Source: Euphorbia lathyris
Taxonomy: Eukaryota; Streptophyta; Magnoliopsida; Malpighiales; Euphorbiaceae
NCBI RefSeq assembly: GCF_963576675.1
Contig: NC_088913.1
Coordinates: 1,369,001-1,433,000 of the forward strand
Direction: 5' to 3'
DNA length: 64,000 nucleotides
The translations under genes and the position numbers were made by a program. The notes below the pieces were generated by a model. It did no database searches and was not told the DNA's origin. It worked only from the letters and a program-made list of their open reading frames with translations. How positions within the stretch are numbered: the stretch's first letter is position 1; each line of letters opens with the position of its first letter. Positions 32,090 through 43,453 of this stretch are shown here, in pieces.

Positions 32090-34413
32090 ATGCATAAACG
32101 CAGGGCACTCGATAAGATGTCAATGGAATTACCCGCCTACGAAGTATTAAGTGAAATAGAAACGGAAAAATGGTTCGTAGAAAACCAACGGAAACAAGGT
32201 GATAGTACCGCAGTGCCAATGGCCCCTTTTGTCACCGGGGTCGATTTCAATCAGAATGATTTGGAAGAACTGAAGGAGATTTTCAGGTTGCTGCCAGCCC
32301 AGGCTTTAGGGGCATTTTCCTCTGATTACGGTTAGATAAAGAACCTGATTTATATACCTGTCCACCCCGCCATGCTCAAAGCTCTAATTCAATTTTGGAA
32401 TCCCCGTTTCAAGTGTTTTACCTTCGGAAAGAATGACTTGACCCCCACCTTAGAGGAATACCATTGTCTAACTAACATCCCTATGAGAAAGGAAAATCGA
32501 CTTTACGTCCACAATATTTGCGAGAGGCCAAGGAGACAGTTGTCTCAGTTATTTGGACTTCAATGTGAGGATGTAAAAAAATGGGAAGTGGATCAAGAGT
32601 TTATGGTGTCCAAGATGATGGCATTTGCAAAAGACAATATTAAAAATAATGCCTGTGTCCAGATGTTGGCTTTATTGATTTATGGTTTGGTACTGTTTCC
32701 AAGGCGCTTGGGAAGGATTGATTCGAGGGTCGTCGTATATTTTGCGAAGGTGGTCCAGAACAGCAAAGGTGTCAACCCGATAATAGGAATATTAGCTGAA
32801 ACTTTCCGGTCACTCGATTATTGTCGGATTCATGGGGGCGGCAGATTTACAGGATGTGCATCTTTATTATGTGTCTGGGCTTTTAGCCATTTTAATTACC
32901 GAGAACACTTTGGTTTCCCAGATGTGGAATACAATAAAAGGTACGATCCGTGTAAGAATTATGTTACGAACTTTGGGGATGCCGAATGGCCAAAGAAACG
33001 CCTTTCGAAGAAACAGTGGTCTAAGTTCTTCCAAAAAATAGAAATCGTCGATATCGTATGGGTACCAGCTTGGAATGAGAAACCGGTTACTCTATACCGT
33101 TGCGGAAATTATAACTGGGTACCTTTATTAGGGCCATGGGGGGTACCGGGTACGCTCCAATCTTGGTAAGGAGGCAAACAGGATCTCGCCAATTTGTACC
33201 TACTACCCACGGGCTGAGCCAAGCTAATTTTGCATATGGAGTCGAGAACACCAAAGATAAAGTAAAGGCTATAGTTGACGCTTGGAGATGTTTGAAAGTC
33301 ATTGCAAATGAGATTCGTTCAGAAGATGCAAATGAAGAATATATCTTATGGCATCAGGGTACAGTGAAGGGATCCGAGGCTGTTCAACTAAGGGATGAAA
33401 TTCCTGGAGCAGGTGAATTATTGCAGTCGACCAACCTAGAGGTATCAGTTGAAGTTCTGATGACAGAAGATGAGAAAGTTGGCAGCTCCGAGGGTCAGGT
33501 GATGGGTATCCAAGTGGAGGGGCTAGAAATGAAATTAGCCGACACGGAACGAGAAAGAGTTGCAGCTGTCCACGAAAAAAATACAGCTACCCGGGAGAAA
33601 AACATGGCTGTCCAAGAACGAAACTTGGCTATCCAAGAGAGGAACGCGGCAATTAAAGCGAAAAATATAGCAATTGAGGAGAAAAATGCAACGGTTCAAA
33701 AGAAAAATTCAGCAATCCAAGAAAAAGAAGCTGCTGTCTATGAGAAAAACACAGCAATTCGAGAAAGGGAAGTTGCTATCCGCGAGAGAAATGCAGTAAT
33801 TCAAAAGGAAAATGCAACTGTTCAAGAAACGAATGCAGCGATTCAGGAAAAAAACCCAGCGGTTAGTGAAAAAAACGTAGCAATTCAACGCATGAATTTA
33901 GCCATTCAGGAAAGGAACATTGCTACGCGAAAGAGAAAGGCAGCCGTACTTGAAAGGGATTCTACCATTCTTGAACGGGATTCGGCGATTTGCGAGCAGA
34001 ATTCAGCAGTTATTGAAACTAATATGGTCAATTTTGAGAGGGATTCATTGATTATGAAACACCAAAGTTACGTTGATGAAGTTGGTAAGAAACTCCAGGC
34101 GTATGCTAATCAAGTCCGTCAACTTGAGGAAGCATACCAGTTCAGCCAACAGAAGGTGAATGGCTTGTGGGAAGATTTACAACAGGAACATGATCGGAAC
34201 GAGCTTTTTCATGAGCAGCGAGACATTACAGATAAGCAGATTGGGAATGCTACACTAATTCTCAGGTCTATTGCGGCTCGGGCACGCTGTGTTGCTCAAG
34301 ATCTAGCTCAACTCAAAGACAGATTGGTAATATCAGATGCTACCGGAGTCGATCTGTCTAGCTATCTCGACAGGCTCATTCAAGAGTTGGAATTTTATGG
34401 AAATCACGAATGA
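32090..34413 (+). pseudogene. DUF7745-type ORF with long coiled coil, broken twice
   Basis: Protein of unknown function. From ATG 32090 (MHKRRALDKMSMELP) the N-terminal half matches what I know as DUF7745 of plant predicted proteins: LIQFWNPRFKCFTFG, DLTPTLEEYHCLTNIP, ALLIYGLVLFP, ILAETFRSLDYCR, GRFTGCASLL, LYRCGNYNWVPLLGPWG, and, in another frame, GYAPILVRRQTGSRQF. A TAG lies at 32333-32335, and a one-base loss in the G run near 33137 shifts the frame. The second half has about 24 heptads (33562-34068), then a helical C-terminus to 34413. Both lesions interrupt an otherwise continuous protein of about 770 residues. Resemblance of the TLEEY segment to plant mobile domains is a weak inference. 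Confidence 0.8.
33562..34068 (+). repeat. 21-bp coding minisatellite making about 24 heptads
   Basis: A degenerate 21-bp unit encodes seven residues with consensus A-(I/V)-x-E-(K/R)-N-x. Examples are AVHEKNT, AIQERNA, AIREREV and TILERDS. The spacing of Ala/Ile or Val with charged residues predicts a continuous coiled coil of about 169 residues. The repeat keeps frame throughout. Confidence 0.9.
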
Positions 34414-36543
34414 AGTTGAAATTTTATCGAGTGCTGTTCGTATGTATTATTTTGGGTATTTAGCATGAGAAATTCTCATTCATCTGTATTTTTTGTTTGT
34501 TGTTTTGTCTTGGTAACATGTCTTAATCTTAAGACTGCTATGAATACAAATGTTAGCAAGTCCTTGGCCATTTGGTCGTAAACTACTCTATAAAACTAGT
34601 GCTTGTTGTGTAAATTGACTGCCTTCAAATTTGATAATATTGGTGAACTTAAACTTGTCTAGCTACCGGTAGTGATGCATATGCCAGTTTGATTTAATAC
34701 TGATTGTTGGATTTGGTGGCCTATGGGTTTACTTTGGTTTGTGTTATACTTGATCATAAACGATCTTAGGAGTTAAAAATTCATGTCCTATCCTGATCGT
34801 AAAAAATTTCATGCCTCATTAATCGGTAGAAATAACCAAACTTTCTGCAGTTGATCTGTTACTTTGAGTCTATCAAATTCTGCAATTTTGCAGGCATGGT
34901 TTGAGTTGTCTATAACCTTGGATGTAGGCAATATTTTGGAAAAGTATCCATTTGAAATTGAATAGACTTAGGATTTTCTTAGATGAAATAAAACATGAGT
35001 TTTATTTGGGCAAGAAGAGCATATCAATCACGAGTTCACTTCGACCTCATGCTAAGCTAATGCCTTGGTAAATAATAGGCTGTTCCCTTGAGGAATAATT
35101 TCTTTGTCCCCCTCATGTACCAAACTTGTACGATTATGTGGTTGATCATAAGTAGTGGTATACTCATTTACCAACTAGATACAATTCTCCAATGAGGTCA
35201 CATTTGATGGAAATTTGGCAATTGATCATAGTGCTATTAATTTGGAAATTTAGTACTCTAATTTGTTTTCTTTTTGGAGTAGTGGGCTGCACAAGTTGCA
35301 TTAGTGCTATTAATTTTTATAGTTAAATTAGGAATATAGAAATGATATGAAGGCAAACCATGGATTGAAGGACTCAACATTAATTAGTTGTTTAGAAATT
35401 CAATTTCAAGCTAAAACAATTAAAAGTATTTAGTTGATTGAATTATGTATGAGGGAGTGGAAGTTGCAGGTTTTTCTTTTATAAGCCAAATGTGGTTTGA
35501 GGCTTGGTAGAAGTGAGAATACTCCATTTTGAGCTTGATCAATATCGATTTAGCTTAGTGGGGCAAAAATAATGAGGAGAACTTGTTTGTTTTGTTGGAA
35601 TTGCACCTTGAAATGTTTTCTTATCAGACCCAAAAATATTAAAAGTGATTGACTTAGCATTCAAAGCCAAATGTTTAAAGGGAAAGAGCTTTTGGTAACA
35701 AAGACTAGGTAAATCTTTTCAGTGTCCTCGTTTGTCTTCCGAGTTCACCCCGTCTTTTTCACCCAATACTAAACATAGTGTCTAAACGATTATATGGACA
35801 GCTCTGCATATTACATCTGTGCTGATATATCCATATTTGAGCGTGTCTGGTTCCCGGGAATTAACGGTTCCTCTTTACAAATGACTAAAGCACTAGTAAT
35901 AGAATTCCTAATCACTCACCAAGTTCATTCACCGTACTGACTATTGGACACCAATATTTTGTGCCGCCTTTCACGTGTTCCCAAATCTTAATAAATAGCG
36001 ATCGATCGCTTTAAGGTGTTTAAATTTTACATTTTGTCCTTTGATCATGAAATGTGTTTAAAATTGCGTCTATTTGGAATAAATCCCGACATAACAAAGG
36101 ATTTGCGTTTTTCTTTTATAGTTTACATTGAGTATGCTAAACCTTCACGATATTGTGTCAAACCCGCATTTATGTGTTGTTCATTTCCTATCATGCACCT
36201 CCACCAGACGAGTATAAGTAATGTCTTTTTCTTTTTAGCAGGGGGGAATTAGTGTTTTAGGAGCCAGGTTTGGTTGCAGAATTGCTAGCATAATGCATTA
36301 AGTATTTTGCATTTTCCATGTGTTCATCACGCTCATATCATTCATCATTTTTTGTCCTTTCTTTTCTTCTAAGAAGCATCATTAATCATAATCACCTGGC
36401 TGCAAATTTTTATACTTACAAAGACAAATTTTTGGTATAACATAATAATCTTCATTTTCTTTAATCAGAACATCAAAAATAACTTTTCGAAGACGATACT
36501 ATCATCCCTGGCTCATTCTCGTAATACTCGGGCAAGGATAAAA
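34414..36543 (+). other. Noncoding spacer between DUF7745 ORF and gag
   Basis: About 2.1 kb of AT-rich DNA. The only longer ORF (36016-36252) has no recognised content. Acceptor-like pyrimidine tracts occur at TTCTTTTTAGCAG near 36241 and TTCTTTAATCAG near 36469, the latter about 70 bp before the gag start. Confidence 0.5.
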
Positions 36544-38507
36544 ATGATGAACGAACAAGCACATGAAGAGATGAAAAAGGAAATGGAACAGCTGAAAGAG
36601 CAAATGGCCAAGTTATCTGAACTTTTGGATATAAAAGAGCAAATGGCTCAGTTGATAGATATGGTAAAGAAGAAATCAGTGCTAGAAACTGGGAAGAAGT
36701 CAGAAACGCAGGTTCCGCCTGGTTCCTCGTCTCATAGTAAAAATAAAGGTCCTATTTTCATAGAGATATTGAAGAAGAATGAAGATGAATTGGAAACTGA
36801 ATCTGTGCCAGATTTAGATGATGTAAATGTGAGGGACGAATTGAGAAAGTTTTCTGTGGAAAAGAATCTGCTGGAAGAAAGGTTGAAAGCATCGAAGGGA
36901 TTAACGGAACCACTGATGCAACAGCTTTATGCTTAGTTTCGGATGTGGTGATACCTTATAAATTCAAGTCACCTGACTTTGAGAAATTTAAAGGGGTGTC
37001 TTGTCCTCAAACTCATGTGACCATGTACTGCAATAAAATGGCAGCTTATGCAAGTAACGATAAGCTCTTAATGCACATTTTCCAAGAGAGTCTCAAAGGG
37101 CCTGCATTGAGATGGTATACACAGCTTGATCAAGCACATGTTCGCCGGTGGAAGGATTTGGCAGATGCCTTTATAAAGCAATACAAACATAATATGGACA
37201 TGGCCACTAACCGCGAAGATTTGAGAACTATGGAGAAGAAAGATACTGAAACCTTCAAGGAGTATGCCCAGAAGTGGAGAGACAAGGCAGCAGAAGTAAA
37301 TCCACCCTTGTCAGATAGGGAGATGATATCGAGTTTTTTAGATACCTTGAAGCCCCCGTTTTACAACATGATGGTGGCTAACACTACAGGTAGCTTTTCT
37401 GATTTCGCAGAAGCAGGAGAAAGAATAGACCAAGCCATAAGAAAGGGAAAGTTGGAAGGCAATTTGCAAGACAGAAGCACGATACGTAAGGGGATAATCG
37501 GGAAAAAGAAAGAGGAGGAAACACATATGATTCACGGATATCCATCGGTTGAATATTCCAGTTTTCCTCAGGGATCAAATGCCTATGCCACAAGCATACC
37601 TCGTAATGGTTTCGTTGCGGGGAACTCCCAACAAAGGAATTGGAATAATACCTCAAATCAAGGGAATTTTTTTACTCAAAACGCACCTCCCAGGAGATTT
37701 CAGGAACCGATCGACCCGATTCCCATTACATACGCAGAACTACTCCCTCAACTACTCCAAAACCGACAAGTTTCCCTCAGCCCTGTGACACCTTTGACAC
37801 CTCCATACCCAAAATGGTATGATGTTGAGGCCCATTGTGAATATCACTCAGGGGCACAGGGGCATACTATAGAAAATTGCACCGCTTTCAAAAGGAAGGT
37901 TCAACAACTGGTTAAAGCAGGATGGTTGAAGTTCAACCAGAAAAACAAAATACCAGATATCAACAAGAACCCACTCCCTGATCACGACATTAAGGGGGTA
38001 AATGCCATTGTTAATGAAGATTATTATCTGATAAAAACTAATGTGGATGAAATTGTAATGCCTATGGAAAGGCTATACCACACAATGTGCAAAGTCGGGT
38101 TATTACAAGAAGCTCCAAAGGGAGGAACTACTTGCAGCTATCACGCAGAAAAGGTGGAACACCTAATCTCGGAGTGTGATCAATTCAAGCAGAAAGTACA
38201 GGAGTATATGGATGCCAAAATCTTAATATTTGGAAGCATGAACCCGGAAATGGCCAGCGTGAACATGGTGCAGAAAGAAGAGTCCTTGCTACCTCGCCCA
38301 ATAATAATTGATTACGAAAGTAAAGGTGGAAAAGTTGTTGGAAGTCCTGAATTTTCTTTTGCAACCAAATTAACTATTCAAACTCCAGCTCCTTTTCCCT
38401 TTGAAAGTACTAGAGCAATACCCTGGAAGTATGGGAGCGTAGCCATACCGCAAGACTGTGATACCAATTACGTAGAAAAATTTGATGATATCTCAGGGAC
38501 AACATGA
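36544..38507 (+). pseudogene. gag: Gypsy-2 gag (Retrotrans_gag), one frameshift
   Basis: This is the capsid/nucleocapsid protein. The N-terminal 130 codons (36544-36936) are a charged coiled-coil-like segment (MKKEMEQLKEQMAKLSELLD). A one-base loss near 36905-36920 puts the rest in another frame. The capsid core follows: VIPYKFKSPDFEKFKG, MYCNKMAAYA, FQESLKGPALRWYTQLD, WKDLADAFIKQYKHN and FKEYAQKWRDKAAEV. Two knuckle-like motifs of the C-x2-H-x4-H-x4-C type occur near 37837 (CEYHSGAQGHTIENC) and 38130 (CSYHAEKVEHLISEC), typical of Tat-group gags. A TGA at 38505-38507 separates it from the protease part, which continues in the same frame. Confidence 0.9.
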
Positions 38508-39874
38508 ATGACTCGGAGCGGTAGGTGTTTTACCTCCGAAGAGATGGAGGGAAAGCATCGAGAGGGGTTGGAAAGGCGCCGAAAAGGAAAAGCTAAAGAA
38601 AGCGAATTGATGACTGATGTCGAAGATAAAGTTTTTGAAACTCCTGAAGGGTTACCTACGAAGGAGTTGGTCACGGAAGATGAAGCGTGTGAATTTCTGA
38701 AGCTCATAAAGCAAAGTGAATATAAAATAATTGAGCAACTGAACCAAACACCAGCTCGGATCTCTCTACTGACGTTGATAATGTCGTCAGCATCTCATAG
38801 AATTGCTTTACTCAAGATTCTGAATCAAGCATATGTGCATCACGACCTATCTGTGGAAAATTTGAATCATATAGTAGGGAATGTGGTTGCGTCCAACTAT
38901 CTCACATTCACAGATGATGAAATACCGGTGGAAGGGACATAGCATACCAAAGCGTTACATATCTCAGTTAAATGCAGGGATCATGCCGTTGCTAGGGTCT
39001 TGATCGATAATGGCTCATCGCTTAATATCATACCGAAGTCATCTTTAGCTCGGCTCCCGGTGGATGACTCTTATATAAAGCCTAGTCATGTTGTGGTCAG
39101 GGCTTTTGACGGGACTAGGAGGGAGGTTATAGGCAATGTGGAGCTGCCAATCCAAATTGGACCCGTGACGTTCAACGTCACCTTTCAGGTCATGGACATT
39201 ACCCCTGCATATAGCATGTTGCTTGGGAGACCATGGATTCATTCCGCGGGGGCAATCCCATCCTCGTTGCATCAAAAAATCAAGTTTATAATAAACGGGA
39301 AGTTGATAGAAGTGTCCGGGGAAGAGGATATCTTGGTGAGCAAATGTCCCTCGACACCTTACATAGATGTCGCCGAAGAATCGTTTGAAAGCACTTTTCA
39401 AACTTTTGAGATCGCGAATGCAGACTACACTACTAAAGGGCTGCGTTATTTTGCGCCCAGACACTCTAAAGCAGCGATGATGGTGGCCAAAGAATTGATA
39501 AGAAACCGGTACCGCATAGGGGAAGGCCTAGGGGCGAGGCATCAAGGCATGATCGATCGTCTGGCACCTTGTATAAATTATTTTCGCGAAGGATTGGGGT
39601 ATCGCGCTGCTAGGCGTGACAGGTGGAAGATACGCCAACAGAGGAGAGAAAAACGCCTCGCCAAGTTCGAGGATAGAGAAGTCAATGAAGAGGAAATGGA
39701 GTTCGTCCGTATAGATGACATATTCATAAGCAAAGGCAAGTTCATTTTAGATAGTGGAGCAACTACAATTTCGATGCTAGGGTCAGATGAAGAGGATCCG
39801 GGAATGTTTGGTTGGATATCCGTCGTCGAAGGGGAACTCGAGAACTGGAAAGCTTATGATCTTCCTATAAAAAA
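38508..39874 (+). pseudogene. pol: Gypsy-2 protease region with G-patch-like segment
   Basis: Same frame as gag. It begins MTRSGRCFTSEE, a common gag-protease linker. A TAG at 38940-38942 (probably CAG before) interrupts it just upstream of the protease HTKALHISVKC. The active site VLIDNGSSLNIIP lies near 39000, and the partner region SMLLGRPWIHSAGAIPSSLH lies at about 39215-39275. A Gly-rich segment after it (RIGEGLGARHQGMIDRL and YFREGLGYRAARRDR) resembles the G-patch described for Ogre proteases. The frame ends in TAA at 39876-39878, but that stop lies inside the intron that begins at 39875, so splicing would bypass it. Confidence 0.88.
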
Positions 39875-40065
39875 GTAATGACAAGTGTGAATTTCTTTAA
39901 ACTATGCCTAAGGTTTAAAGAAATAATGTTATGGCATCCTTTTTACTAATAAAATTATCTAATAAAGTGCAAGTTTTCTTTTTCCAGTCTCTCCTTTTTG
40001 TTTCTTTATATCTATATTAGTATTTATTACTTCTTCTTTTCTTCCTGTTGTATTCATGTGTCCAG
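39875..40065 (+). other. Candidate GT-AG intron joining protease and RT frames (191 nt)
   Basis: The donor is AAAA|GTAATG at 39875. The acceptor follows a long pyrimidine tract, TTTTCTTCCTGTTGTATTC...TGTCCAG|GGATGA, ending at 40065. The interior is T-rich. Removing 191 nt carries the protease frame (codon phase split AA|G) exactly into the RT frame at 40067. Ogre elements are known to have an intron at this place, so it is very likely functional. Confidence 0.85.
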
Positions 40066-43000
40066 GGATGATGATGAAATACCTGACAATAATAATAATC
40101 ATGAACCAGTTTGCAATTTTGATCACCCAGTTTATGAAATGGATTCTGAAGAGGAAACTAAGGAAGAAATTCCCATTGAAATTGAAAAGATGTTAGAGGC
40201 AGAGAGAAAAACTATGGAACCGCTAGATGAAACCCTAGAGGCAGTAAACCTAGGGACAGAAAACGAGCCAAGAGAAGTTAAAATAAATAAGAACTTGGAT
40301 TCAGATGTTAAAGAGAGACTGATAGGTCTGCTGAGGGAATATAAAGATGTGTTCGCATGGTCATATGAAGATATGTCGGGTTTGAATACAGATATAGTAG
40401 TGCACAGATTGCCGTTAAAGCCCGAATTCAAACCCGTAAAGCAAAAACTGAGAAAAATGAAACCCGAAACATTGTTGAAGATAAAAGAGGAAGTGAAAAA
40501 GCAGTTTGATGCAGGATACTTAGCAGTATCCAATTACTCAGAATGGGTAGCGAATGTGGTGCCAGTACCAAAGAAGGATGGAAAGGTGAGGATGTGTGTG
40601 GATTACAGAGATTTGAATCGAGCAAGCCCGAAAGATAATTTTCCTTTACCCCATATTGATGTATTGGTAGATAATACGGCCGGGTACCACCTATTATCTC
40701 TGATGGATGGTTTCTCTGGATACAGTCAAATTCTAATGGACATATTAGATAGGGAAAAGACGACTTTCATAACTCTATGGGGAACTTTCTGTTATAAAGT
40801 AATGCCATTCGGTTTAAAAAACGCATGCGCTACGTACCAGAGAGCAATGGTCACTTTATTTCATGACATGATGCACAAAGAGATGGAAGTGTACGTAGAT
40901 GACATGGTAGCAAAATCACGGGTGGATGAAGATCATGTGGTGGTGTTAAAAAGGGTTTTCGAGCGGCTTCGAAAGTATCAAATACGGTTAAACCCTTCTA
41001 AATGTGTGTTCGGCATAACCTCTGGTAAGCTTTTGGGATTCATCGTGAGTAGAAGAGGAATTGAGCTTGACCCTGATAAAATTAAGGAAATCCTTGAGAT
41101 GGCGCCACCGAAGACGGAAAAAGAAGTAAGAGGTTTCTTAGGGAGATTGAACTACATAGCCCGCTTCATATCTCAGTTGACTGCAACATGTGAACCAATT
41201 TTTAAGTTGTTAAGAAAAAGTAATCCTGGTAAATGGAACCAAGATTGTCAAGAAGCTTTCGAAAAGATAAAAGAGTATCTACAAAACCCGCCCATACTCC
41301 AACCAGTTGATCCCGGTAAGCCATTATTATTATACTTGACAGTTCAAGACAGCTCCATGGGAGCTCTTTATAAATTTACCGATTGCGAAACGAGGTACAC
41401 TCCTTTAGAAAAAACGTGTGCAGCGTTAGTTTGGGCATCTCACAGATTGAGACACTACATGTTAAATAATACCACGTGGCTGATCACCCCAATGGATCCT
41501 GTCAAGTTTATCTTTGCGAAACCGGCCCTGACAGGAAAACTGGCTAGATGGCAAGTTCTACTATCAGAATACGACATTGAGTATGTTACTCAAAAGGCCA
41601 TAAAGGGCTCAGTAATCGCAAAATTCCTCGCTGATAATCCGATAGAACACAGTCACTCAATGGGAGCTTCTTTCCCTGATGAGGATGTCGTAGCCATCGG
41701 AGCCGAAGAAAGCTCAGTTGAGGAATGGACCATGATGTTTGACAGAGCTTCTAACGCTCTAGGACACGGAGTCGGAGTAATCTTGATATCCCCGACAGGC
41801 CAGCATTTTCCAATCACAACAAGATTATGCTTTCAAAGTACCAACAATATTGCGGAATATGAAGCTTGTGCCCTGGGGATTCGAGCGGCTTTGGAAAGGG
41901 AGGTCAAAAGTTTAAGAGTTTATGGAGACTCATCCTTGGTTATCAATCAACTGAACGGAGAATGGGAAACTCGAGACGTTAAGCTCATTCCTTATCAAGA
42001 GTGTATCCAAAAGATGATAAAAAGGTTTCACGTCATAAAATTCGAGCATGTATCCCGTTCAGAAAATCAAATGGCAGATGCATTAGCAACCCTCGCTTCT
42101 GCATTCGAGATAGAAAAATGTCAAAATTTGCCGGCCATTAAAATCGAGTTGCAAGAGGATAGGGCTTATTGTGGAAGCATAGAACAAGAGAGTGATGGGA
42201 AACCTTGGTATCATGATATCAAGACTTACATCCAAGAAAAGGCTTATCCTCGGGGGGCAACTAATGTCGATAAAAGAACCATAAGGAGATTATCCACAAG
42301 TTTCTTCTTAAGTGGAGATGTAGTATACAAAAGGAATCATGATACGACTCTGATACGCTGTGTGGATCTTCCTTACAATCAAAAGCTCATGGAAGAAGTA
42401 CATGAAGGGTTTTGTGGAACACACCTCGGAGGGCACGCATTGGCCAGGAAAATTTTAAGAATGGGGTATTATTGGATTAAAATGGAGTCTGATTGCATCA
42501 GGTATGTCCGAAAGTGTCACAAGTGTCAAATCTACGCCAATGATATAAATGCACCGTCTGAAGATTTACATGTGATGGTAGCTCCGTGGCCCTTTTCAAT
42601 GTGGGGTTTGGACATTATCGGACCTATCGAACCAAAGGCTTCGAACGGTCATCGTTTCATACTCGTGGCCATTGATTATTTCACTAAGTGGTTTGAGGTT
42701 GCTTCATATGCTAGTGTGACTAAGACAGTCGTAGCAAAATTTATCAAGAACAACATCGTTTGCCGATACGGTTTGCCTGAACGCATTATTACCGATAACG
42801 CAAAAAACTTCAACAATAAGACTATGGGGGAAATGTGTACCCAATTCAAAATTAAACACCACAATTCCACGCCCTATAGGCCAAAAATGAACGGTGCTGT
42901 TGAGGCAACAAACAAAAACATCAAGAAAATCATGCAAAAGATGGCTTCAACTTACAAAGACTGGCATGAGATGCTACCTTTTGCATTACACGGATACAGG

Positions 43001-43453
43001 ACCACAGTGCGAACTTCTACAGGAGCGACCCCGTTCTCCTTGGTTTATGGCACAGAAGCCGTTTTACCCATAGAGGTGGAAATACCATCATTAAGGATTA
43101 TGCTGGAGGCCGGGATAGAAGATTCAGAATGGACGCAGAAAAGATATGACCAGCTGAACTTCATTGAGGAGAAGAGATTAACAGCGATATGCCATGGATA
43201 ATTATATCAAAGAAGATTGATCAAGTCTTACGGGAAAAGAGTGAGGCCCCGAAGATTTCAAGAGGGGGAATTAGTACTAAGGAAAATCATTTTGAAACAT
43301 CTGGATCCCCGAGGAAAATGGACCCCGAAATATGAAGGACCATACGTGGTAAAAAGAGCATTTTCAGGAGGAGCGCTAGTTCTAACAAATATGGACGGAG
43401 ACGAATTACCTAATCCAGTCAATTCTGATTCGGTCAAGAAATATTTTGTATAA
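40066..43453 (+). pseudogene. pol: Gypsy-2 RT, RNase H, second RNase H and integrase
   Basis: The enzymes for cDNA synthesis and integration. Open from exon 2 to a TAA at 43199-43201 (CHG*LYQ, probably CAA), then open to 43453. RT: VPVPKKDGKVRMCVDYRDLN, LMDGFSGYSQI, FGLKNACATYQRAM and catalytic YVDD near 40892. The first RNase H is recognisable (YTPLEKTCAALVWA) but seems to lack about 20 residues between MGAL and KFTDC. An archaeal-type RNase H follows from about 41720 with acidic residues in MMFDRAS, NNIAEYEACALGI, VYGDSSLV and NQMADALATLA. Integrase: HHCC (H...H...CHKCQ), catalytic Asp in WGLDIIGP (42611) and TDNAKNF (42794) and Glu in GAVEATN (42902), with 35 residues between the last two. 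The C-terminal part (GPYVVKRAFSGGALVL) ends the ORF. Confidence 0.93.

Noticed and set aside
39045..40533. Minus-strand ORFs opposite the Gypsy-2 protease and RT
   Set aside because: Antisense shadows of strongly coding plus-strand sequence.
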